Below, in pieces: positions 31,205 through 36,207 of a stretch of DNA of 36,207 nucleotides. A program made the position numbers and the translations under genes. The stretch lies in IMG/VR virus record IMGVR_UViG_3300020153_000060, positions 1-36,207 of that record, one strand, 5' to 3'. The notes under the pieces were generated by a model, which worked only from the letters and a program-made list of their open reading frames with translations, had not been told where the DNA came from and searched no databases. How positions within the stretch are numbered: position 1 is the first letter of the stretch; the number at the start of each line of letters is the position of its first letter. The stretch comes from a virus.

Positions 31205-31945
31205 TTACCGGATGCGGACCCCCTGCTCTTCGAGGCTCTCGCGGAGCAGCGTACAGATGTTCGCGGCTCTGTACTGCCATGGCGCGTTGCCGTCGACGGG
31301 GTGGCCCGCTTCGTACATCAGTGCGACTGCGGTTCGGATGTCGAGGGGTAGCCAGTAGCGCGGTACCGTTACGGTGTTGCGTAGGTCTTGCGGTGCACCG
31401 TGTTCGTTGATGCGCAGACTGTTGACGCCGATGTCGACGATGTCTTCGACGTTGAACACCACGGGCATCACGACGGTGCTGTACATGTATAGGTACCCGC
31501 CCGTGGAGAGGTCGTACGATAGCGGTTTCGTGCACGGTGCGATGTGCGCGAATGTGATCCGTTTGCACTGTATGTACGATGGTTGCCATGGGTGCGTAGG
31601 CGAGTACAACGCAAGCAAGCGTTCCTGTACGCTGGCTGTGGCCAATATCAACGCGAACGCACCCCTGCCTCCACACGGCACCACGGGCGCTCGTTGGTTC
31701 GCGGTTAGCACGAGTCTGCTGGGAACAGCAGGTCTGTCGATGTGGACGGGCTCGTCGTCGTCGTCGAGCGGTTGCAGCCACGGTCTCGGGCTTTCGGATT
31801 CGGTGATTGGGTCGATGTACGACTTCAGTCCGATCCACATGTTCAGCGGACCGGATTGCGAGCCCTCCCAGCCAACGGCACCCAACTCACGATGCGCCCA
31901 CGTGGGGGCTGGTGCGAAACCACGGACAGACTGCGTTAAGCACAT
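31205..31945 (-). CDS. Hypothetical protein
   Basis: A 246-residue protein starting at the ATG with complement 31943-31945 and AAGGAGGTGCAGC upstream. The middle is rich in beta strands ('YLYMYSTVVMPVVFNVEDIV') and the C terminus is helical ('DIRTAVALMYEAGH', 'AANICTLLRESLEEQ'). I do not recognise a family. It is the second gene of a two-gene unit behind promoter P3 and ends at a terminator. The C-terminal layout loosely resembles that of the gene before it, so the two may be distant paralogues. Early expression suggests host takeover or anti-defence, but this is speculation. Confidence 0.7.
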   Translation of the reverse strand: MCLTQSVRGFAPAPTWAHRELGAVGWEGSQSGPLNMWIGLKSYIDPITESESPRPWLQPLDDDDEPVHIDRPAVPSRLVLTANQRAPVVPCGGRGAFALILATASVQERLLALYSPTHPWQPSYIQCKRITFAHIAPCTKPLSYDLSTGGYLYMYSTVVMPVVFNVEDIVDIGVNSLRINEHGAPQDLRNTVTVPRYWLPLDIRTAVALMYEAGHPVDGNAPWQYRAANICTLLRESLEEQGVRIR

Positions 31946-31999
31946 GCTGCACCTCCTTGTGTGTGGATTAGATTGTTAATGTACGGTCGTGCGTCTTGA

Positions 32000-32563
32000 C
32001 TATCGAGTGCGGTTGCTGGTGGTGGCTACCAAGGCGGTGGTGACGCGGTCAACGAGTTCGCGCCACTCGTTCGGAACGCGTTGGGCGAGTGAGGGGTCGT
32101 TGAACGCGGACGCGAGTAGTTCGGCAGCCACGCTGGCGTTGGTGGGGACGAAACATTTCTGGGCGGAGACCGCGATGTGTATGGCGGTGCAGAACCCGAG
32201 GTTAGGCGTGAGAGCGCAGCGTGACGTTGGTGCGATGACTGGGATCAGCACGCGGTTGCCGAGGTATAGTGTGTCGAGGTACTCCTCGTCGATGGGGCGG
32301 AGGAGTGCGTAGATGCGCCCCACGTGCGTTTCCGTATCGTAGAATCGGCGGAGCGTTGTGTACGGACCGGGCTTCTCTGACATCAGGATGTGGGACCCGA
32401 CGATTGCGTACACCGACCGCAGTGGTAGCCGCTTCACGTTGAATAGGCGCATCCCGATGATGCTGTCCTCGATGTTGAAGTGGTCGGATAGGCGTTCGTT
32501 CGCGCGGCGGATGGGCTCGGTGTCCTCGAGGTTTGTGCGTGGGTAGCCCGTTATTGTATGCAT
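32000..32563 (-). CDS. Hypothetical early protein
   Basis: A 187-residue protein with a strong ribosome binding site (AAAGGGGGTGAAC). It has a basic N-terminal region with 'RRANERLSDHFNIEDSIIG', a beta-rich middle ('NRVLIPVIAPTSRC') and a helical C terminus ('SVAAELLASAFNDPSLAQR'). No family is recognised. It is the first gene behind promoter P3, transcribed away from the GRWExW family. A 54-base gap separates it from the next gene, so the two are probably one transcript. Confidence 0.7.
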   Translation of the reverse strand: MHTITGYPRTNLEDTEPIRRANERLSDHFNIEDSIIGMRLFNVKRLPLRSVYAIVGSHILMSEKPGPYTTLRRFYDTETHVGRIYALLRPIDEEYLDTLYLGNRVLIPVIAPTSRCALTPNLGFCTAIHIAVSAQKCFVPTNASVAAELLASAFNDPSLAQRVPNEWRELVDRVTTALVATTSNRTR

Positions 32564-32582
32564 TTCAGTTCACCCCCTTTCA

Positions 32583-32624
32583 GAGGCAAGATTGCCGGTG
32601 ACGTACACATTTTTCCGGCGCCTC
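32583..32624 (-). promoter_or_regulatory. Structured leader behind promoter P3
   Basis: In the leader RNA, GAGGC pairs with GCCTC (32620-32624 with 32583-32587) and GCCGG pairs with CCGGC (32615-32619 with 32594-32598), giving two stacked 5-bp stems with a 6-base bulge and a 16-base loop. It ends 20 bases before the start codon and may modulate translation or stability. Confidence 0.4.
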
Positions 32625-32632
32625 TACTTATT

Positions 32633-32671
32633 ATTATACCGTACACTTTTTGAAAAATCAAGCACCGGCAC
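32633..32671 (-). promoter_or_regulatory. Promoter P3 (shared promoter family)
   Basis: On the minus strand: GTGCCGGTGC (32662-32671), -35 TTGATT (32656-32661), 17-base spacer with TTTTTCAAAAA, and -10 TATAAT (32633-32638). It drives the two unknown minus-strand genes. Confidence 0.9.
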
Positions 32672-33002
32672 AGAGTTGTGTGATCGTTGCGCTCTTTGCG
32701 CTACCCTGTGCGGGCTCTTTGTGTGGTGCATGCGGGTTTAGGTTGTGCTGGCTACGTCGACAGAGCCGTGTGCGTGGCGGTCGCTGTTGCGTGGTTGTGA
32801 GGGTTTGCGTGTATGCGTGTGCGAAGTGATGCTGGTGGTGTAGGTGTTGCACAGTCGAGGTGGTCGTCGCCTCACATGTGAGTGGCTGTGTGGTGAGTGT
32901 GTCTTCGTAGAAGAGGCGACGGTTGGCAAAAGTCTGTTCCATTATATTTATATAAATGCGGGGTCAGTTTGTGTACTTTTTTGTACGAGGTGATTCAAAT
33001 TA
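32672..33002. other. G/T-skewed intergenic region between divergent promoters
   Basis: This gap of about 330 bp holds no gene I can support. The plus strand is rich in G and T with TGTG and TGCG runs like those near 30,700. A short AT-rich patch lies at 32941-32960. Short frames here have no ribosome binding sites. It separates the divergent promoters P3 and P4 and may carry regulator sites. Confidence 0.5.
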
Positions 33003-33041
33003 GTGCCGGTGCTTGCTTTTTCAAAAATCGGATAGGATAAT
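33003..33041 (+). promoter_or_regulatory. Promoter P4 (shared promoter family)
   Basis: On the plus strand: GTGCCGGTGC (33003-33012), -35 TTGCTT (33013-33018), 17-base spacer with TTTTTCAAAAA, and -10 GATAAT (33036-33041). It drives the GRWExW gene family and is the only member of the set that points rightwards. Confidence 0.88.
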
Positions 33042-33093
33042 AAAATTAGAATGAACAGAACACAACCCACCAGTAACCGTGAAAGGAGGTACC

Positions 33094-33495
33094 ATGAAAG
33101 CGCAGCATCTTAAACCTGGAGAAGTCGCGATCTACGAGAAGCACACTGGACGCTGGGAAATCTGGGTTGACGACACGGGAACTCGGTACGCGGATTACTA
33201 TTGCAACCATTCCGGGTTCGTGATGCCTGTTCCCGACCAGGAACCGGAAGAGACGAACAGTTTCTGCGATCTCGAAGTCGTCACGGAAGAGTGCAAGCGC
33301 TGCCCGTTCTTCCCGCTCCCGGACCTCGAGAACCCGAACTGGTTGATTCTGACCCACGAGGAAGCGGTACGTCAGTACTGGGACCTCTTGGAAGATGAAG
33401 GCGAGGGAGAGTACCTGAACTACATCGAGATTGTGTACCAGGACACGGGGAACAAGGTACGCCGGGGTGCCATGCTGCGACACGTGTTGTCGTAG
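33094..33495 (+). CDS. GRWExW-family early protein 1
   Basis: A 133-residue acidic protein, first gene behind promoter P4, with AAAGGAGGTACC upstream. It starts with a beta-hairpin-like 'EVAIYEKHTGRWEIW' (GRWEIW at 19-24). Four cysteines follow at C37, C58, C67 and C70 in a C-x20-C-x8-C-x2-C layout that could bind zinc. 'LTHEEAVRQYW' and 'YQDTGNKV' are shared with the next genes. I know no family with this set. A small zinc-bound early protein that targets a host factor is a reasonable guess. Confidence 0.75.
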   Translation: MKAQHLKPGEVAIYEKHTGRWEIWVDDTGTRYADYYCNHSGFVMPVPDQEPEETNSFCDLEVVTEECKRCPFFPLPDLENPNWLILTHEEAVRQYWDLLEDEGEGEYLNYIEIVYQDTGNKVRRGAMLRHVLS

Positions 33496-33596
33496 TAGCA
33501 GACCGAGATGACAACGGAATGGAGGTGCAAGGCTACGGTAACAATGGGGCTGGCGACCCCGTCTGTGTATCGAATATTCACGATGAAAGGAGAGAC

Positions 33597-34043
33597 ATGA
33601 AACAGAAGCAGTATATGCAATTGGGGGCCGATGAAGTGGCCTACTACGATGTGCCGATGGGTCGCTGGGAAATCTGGCCCGCCGGCGACGGTGAGCAATG
33701 GATTGACTTCATCTGCAAGAAGGACAACACGCCGTATCGCTGGTGGGACCTGCCCCAGGGCTTCACGGCCTCGGACATCGGTTGCAGTGGGAAGGAGGAA
33801 GGGAGCAGCGAGTTGTGCGACTTCTGTCTCCTGAAGCACGGGTTGCCTGACCCGGATGCCTATGGTTGGATCGTCAAGTCCCCCCTGGATGTGGCCATGA
33901 GGTTCTGGGACAAGGGGAACATGTGGATCGACCAGTGGGAAGCGTTCAACAACGCGATTTACCAGGACACCGGTAACACGGCCCGCTGGTTGATGGTCCG
34001 GGTCTTGATTCTGGCACGCGTGCTGGGTTGGTACGTGAAGTGA
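33597..34043 (+). CDS. GRWExW-family early protein 2
   Basis: A 148-residue protein with ATG 33597 behind AAAGGAGAGAC. 'EVAYYDVPMGRWEIW' (GRWEIW 22-27) is followed by 'QWIDFIC' and cysteines C40, C63, C74 and C77. It also has 'GLPDPDAYGW', 'KSPLDVAMRFW' and 'YQDTGNTAR', all aligned with its neighbours. A frame that begins further upstream is rejected because it has no ribosome binding site. It is closest to the fourth member, which shares 'FTxxDIGCxG' and 'HGxPDPxxxGW'. Function is unknown. Confidence 0.78.
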   Translation: MKQKQYMQLGADEVAYYDVPMGRWEIWPAGDGEQWIDFICKKDNTPYRWWDLPQGFTASDIGCSGKEEGSSELCDFCLLKHGLPDPDAYGWIVKSPLDVAMRFWDKGNMWIDQWEAFNNAIYQDTGNTARWLMVRVLILARVLGWYVK

Positions 34044-34123
34044 GCACGCAGTAGGTAGTAGGCAGCAGATGTCACAGGGTGGGTGGGTGGGGCTTGAATG
34101 CTATCTGTAGAAAGGAGGCGACC

Positions 34124-34804
34124 GTGAACGTGCAAGTTAGGGTCTGCGAACGCAGTCGTGGGCGATGGGAAGAGTGGCGCAGTGGAGACAGGGTGGAGGT
34201 CCTGTTCTACTGCAATCACGCCGATCGCGCCTTTGGCATGCAGTACGATACCAGGAAACCTGATTGCAGGGCGTACTGCACGATCGATTGTGGTGAGGTG
34301 GCTCCCGAGGGAGACGACGACGGAGCCTGGGTGAATTTGACCCCGTGGAGGGCCTATTGGCGCTACTGGAAACCGCAAGGTGATGACCCCTGGCCGTTCT
34401 GGTTTGATTGGATGGCCGAGGTGCGCTTCCACACGGGTTGTCGCCTGCTCTACGAGTACGCGATGTCGAGGGTCCTCCCGAAAGTGCGCGCGCCATATGT
34501 GGCGGTGTATCACATATGGCGATGGCGCTGGGAGGTCTGGGCTAGTGACGACGGCCTGTACTACGTAGACTTGGTACACGAGGAGCGGCCCATCGATCGT
34601 CCGATGAGGTGGGAGACAGAGAGGGCGACGGAAGGGCTCGGTCTGTGGCCCCCGTTCCCGAAGCGCGGCGACAAGCGTTGGTTGTTGATGACACGGGAGC
34701 AGGCGTTGGCGCGCTATTGGTCGGTGTGGAAGGACCGACCTCGCGTCGTGTTGAGCTTGACGTGCAATCAAGTCCGATACCAAGCGATGAAAGGAGCAAC
34801 ATGA
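34124..34804 (+). CDS. GRWExW-family early protein 3, two-repeat form
   Basis: A 226-residue protein starting at GTG 34124 behind AAAGGAGGCGACC. It seems to be two family units joined. The first has 'GRWEEW' (13-18), cysteines C30, C48, C52, C56 and 'LTPWRAYWRYW'. The second has 'WRWEVW' (134-139), 'YYVDLVHEERP' and 'MTREQALARYW' but has lost the cysteines. It ends with an ATGA overlap with the next gene. The internal duplication suggests gene fusion within a family that was already tandem. Function is unknown. Confidence 0.75.
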   Translation: MNVQVRVCERSRGRWEEWRSGDRVEVLFYCNHADRAFGMQYDTRKPDCRAYCTIDCGEVAPEGDDDGAWVNLTPWRAYWRYWKPQGDDPWPFWFDWMAEVRFHTGCRLLYEYAMSRVLPKVRAPYVAVYHIWRWRWEVWASDDGLYYVDLVHEERPIDRPMRWETERATEGLGLWPPFPKRGDKRWLLMTREQALARYWSVWKDRPRVVLSLTCNQVRYQAMKGAT

Positions 34805-35337
34805 AGGTGAAACACATGAATTTGGAACCCGGCACGGTGGCGGTTTGTGCGGGAGTGGTTGGTCGGTGGGAGGTCTGGCAAGGGGAAGGTGACGAACAGT
34901 ACGTGGACTTCATCTGTCTGCGCGAGTCTGCGTTCTGCAACTTCGACCTGCCCCCCGACTTCACGGTCGCCGACATCGGGTGCACCGGCACCTTGGACAC
35001 CAACGAGATCTGCTGGGACTGCCCGCTCCGACACGGAATCCCCGACCCCGAGTACTGGGGGTGGGAGGTTCTGACCCACGAGGAAGCGGTTCGGTCGTTC
35101 TGGGAGCCTACGGACGAAGAGACCGTGGGGGAGTGGGCAGACTTCATCGATTCGGTTTACCGGGAAACCGAAAACAGGGTGCGCTACGACGCTTGCTACA
35201 GGGTGGTGGCGCATCGCGTTACGGAGGAATTCGACCTGGACAACCTGGTGGATCGCACCCCGTCCCGCGAATATCGCATCACCTTCGTTAGGGACCTGTT
35301 CGATCGGGACTGGGTTTTCGTGGAACGTACCTATTAG
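34801..35337 (+). CDS. GRWExW-family early protein 4
   Basis: A 178-residue protein whose ATG overlaps the previous stop (ATGA), behind AAAGGAGCAAC. 'TVAVCAGVVGRWEVW' (GRWEVW 21-26) is followed by 'QYVDFIC' and cysteines C39, C61, C71, C74. 'HGIPDPEYWGW', 'LTHEEAVRSFW' and 'YRETENRVR' align with members 1 and 2. It carries about 40 extra residues at the C terminus ('REYRITFVRDLFDRDWVFVE'). A longer upstream frame is rejected. Function is unknown. Confidence 0.78.
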   Translation: MKVKHMNLEPGTVAVCAGVVGRWEVWQGEGDEQYVDFICLRESAFCNFDLPPDFTVADIGCTGTLDTNEICWDCPLRHGIPDPEYWGWEVLTHEEAVRSFWEPTDEETVGEWADFIDSVYRETENRVRYDACYRVVAHRVTEEFDLDNLVDRTPSREYRITFVRDLFDRDWVFVERTY

Positions 35338-35348
35338 AAAGGAGCAAC

Positions 35349-35438
35349 ATGATCGAGGTGTTGGCATTCCTGTTCATTGTGGTGGTGGTCATCGCGGGCT
35401 GTTTGCTGATTGAATACATGCTTCGCCGCCCGTGGTAG
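35349..35438 (+). CDS. Membrane micropeptide (29 aa)
   Basis: ATG 35349 lies behind the same GAAAGGAGCAACATGA leader used by the preceding gene. The 29 residues are a single hydrophobic helix ('VLAFLFIVVVVIAGCLLI') followed by 'EYMLRRPW'. The identical leader and tight spacing argue that it is translated. It may anchor or inhibit a membrane partner. No family is recognised. Confidence 0.55.
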   Translation: MIEVLAFLFIVVVVIAGCLLIEYMLRRPW

Positions 35439-35554
35439 GTGGGGCGTGTACGCATGGGAGGTGAGTGGCGTGTGTGTTGTTGCTGGATAAGTCTTGCGCG
35501 TGGGAGGTTCGCCACCTGACCTGCGTGCATCTGTAGACTCGAGGAGGTGCGAAA

Positions 35555-36142
35555 ATGTCACTGCCCAAACCGTCTGAGTTGCGAATGGACGAGGTGATCG
35601 TGGGCATCTCGCCGTCGAATCAGCGTCGAATCGAGGTCTGGTCCACGAGCCGTGGCGACGGCTACTGGTTCGAAACGTACTCGATGCTCCAGTGCGCGAA
35701 GAACATGTGCTTGGAGCGTCGGTTCGTGAGCGCGGTGGAAGCGGATGACGAATTCGCGCGAATCGTGTCGCGGCGCATGAAGTGGTGGTGGGTTAAGGTC
35801 GATGAGGCCAAGACCCAGGTGTGGCAGAAATTGCTGCGCAGGGGACAGCGCGAGACGTTGTGGGAGGTCGCGTGGCGAATCCGTCGTTGCCATGAGGGCC
35901 TCCCGCAGCCCGACCAGGGCTACAGGTTCGTTGCAGCCATGGAGAGTGTCGCGCTTATGCTTCCCGAGGTGGACGAGTGCGCGTTCACACACCAGAGGTT
36001 GCCGGCGGACCTCGTTGCGACGCTATGGGATCGTGTGGGTGACCTGTACCACGCAACCTTGGCCGCGCGCGTCGAGTTCGTGCGCATCGCTCCGTGTGAC
36101 GAGGCGCCGTCGCGCGTCTGGTTTCGCGTTGCGGTGAAGTAG
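35555..36142 (+). CDS. GRWExW-related early protein 5 (divergent)
   Basis: A 195-residue protein with GAGGAGGTGCGAAA upstream. The N-terminal unit 'VIVGISPSNQRRIEVWSTS' resembles the family hairpin with GRWExW changed to RRIEVW, then 'GYWFETYSMLQC' in place of the DFIC strand. 'WWWVKVDEAKTQVWQKL' takes the place of the '(T/S)xxEAxxxYW' helix. The C-terminal 90 residues are unlike the other members and are helical. Relatedness is suggestive only. It is the last gene before a terminator, so it closes the early plus-strand unit. Confidence 0.65.
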   Translation: MSLPKPSELRMDEVIVGISPSNQRRIEVWSTSRGDGYWFETYSMLQCAKNMCLERRFVSAVEADDEFARIVSRRMKWWWVKVDEAKTQVWQKLLRRGQRETLWEVAWRIRRCHEGLPQPDQGYRFVAAMESVALMLPEVDECAFTHQRLPADLVATLWDRVGDLYHATLAARVEFVRIAPCDEAPSRVWFRVAVK

Positions 36143-36157
36143 GCTACGAGTCGTTGG

Positions 36158-36190
36158 AAGCGCCAGCATGTACTGCGCGTGCTGGCGCTT
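36158..36190 (+). terminator. Intrinsic terminator of the GRWExW operon
   Basis: Arms AAGCGCCAGCA (36158-36168) and TGCTGGCGCTT (36180-36190) form an 11-bp stem with an 11-base loop, followed by TCTGTT. It ends the plus-strand unit that begins at promoter P4. Confidence 0.85.
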
Positions 36191-36207
36191 TCTGTTGCGT
36201 ACGTCCC

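Noticed and set aside
29632-33093. tRNA genes in the intergenic regions
   Set aside because: No cloverleaf with a TTC-type loop and acceptor stem could be found by eye in the gene-free stretches.
33959-34783. Long minus-strand frame opposite the GRWExW genes
   Set aside because: It is antisense to well-supported genes with strong ribosome binding sites and shows no domain of its own.

Overview
The window looks like part of the genome of a tailed double-stranded DNA phage (or a closely related prophage), probably a long-tailed siphovirus. The evidence is a tail assembly chaperone pair followed by an 824-residue tape measure protein, tail-tip and fibre genes, dense packing with ATGA overlaps, strong AGGAGG-type ribosome binding sites, and a phage-type replication and recombination set. 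Terminase, portal and capsid genes are not in the window. The host cannot be named. The DNA is GC-rich, the proteins are Arg-rich, and the family-4 uracil-DNA glycosylase would suit a thermophile or a high-GC bacterium, but this is weak evidence.

Layout. (1) Positions 1-13,629, plus strand: late genes. These are a beta-propeller tail protein, chaperones G and G-T joined by a probable +1 frameshift, the tape measure, a PKD-domain protein, a second propeller protein, a hub-like protein, a long beta-helical fibre, small membrane proteins that may belong to lysis, a GNAT acetyltransferase and a TGT-like (DUF6610-like) protein. They end at a strong bidirectional terminator at about 13,677. (2) Positions 13,721-30,604, minus strand: small membrane proteins, one with a Flp-pilin-type N terminus, and then a long overlapping run. 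Read in the direction of transcription it holds a helix-turn-helix protein, a RuvC-like nuclease, an SF2 helicase, a Cas4/AddB-like Fe-S nuclease, a RecA-like (Sak4-like) ATPase, a DUF669-like ssDNA-binding candidate, a primase-polymerase with helicase, QueC, QueD, QueE, FolE, an Nmad1-like protein, a DpdA-like transglycosylase and a UDG-DNA polymerase A fusion. (3) Positions 30,605-31,200: an AT-rich, repeat-filled non-coding stretch that is a candidate replication origin. (4) Positions 31,205-32,563, minus strand: two unknown genes. (5) Positions 33,094-36,142, plus strand: a tandem family of short proteins sharing a GRWExW motif and four cysteines.

How it fits together. FolE, QueD, QueE and QueC make preQ0 from GTP (together with the host or an unseen 6-carboxytetrahydropterin to CDG chain), and the DpdA-like protein would exchange it for guanine in phage DNA. 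This pathway overlaps the replicative polymerase gene, so modification and replication are probably co-expressed. Four near-identical sigma70-type promoters, each with a palindromic T5-C-A5 spacer, drive the early genes in both directions and suggest one shared regulator. A decamer, GGGGGTGTGC, occurs 14 times across coding and non-coding DNA and is unexplained.
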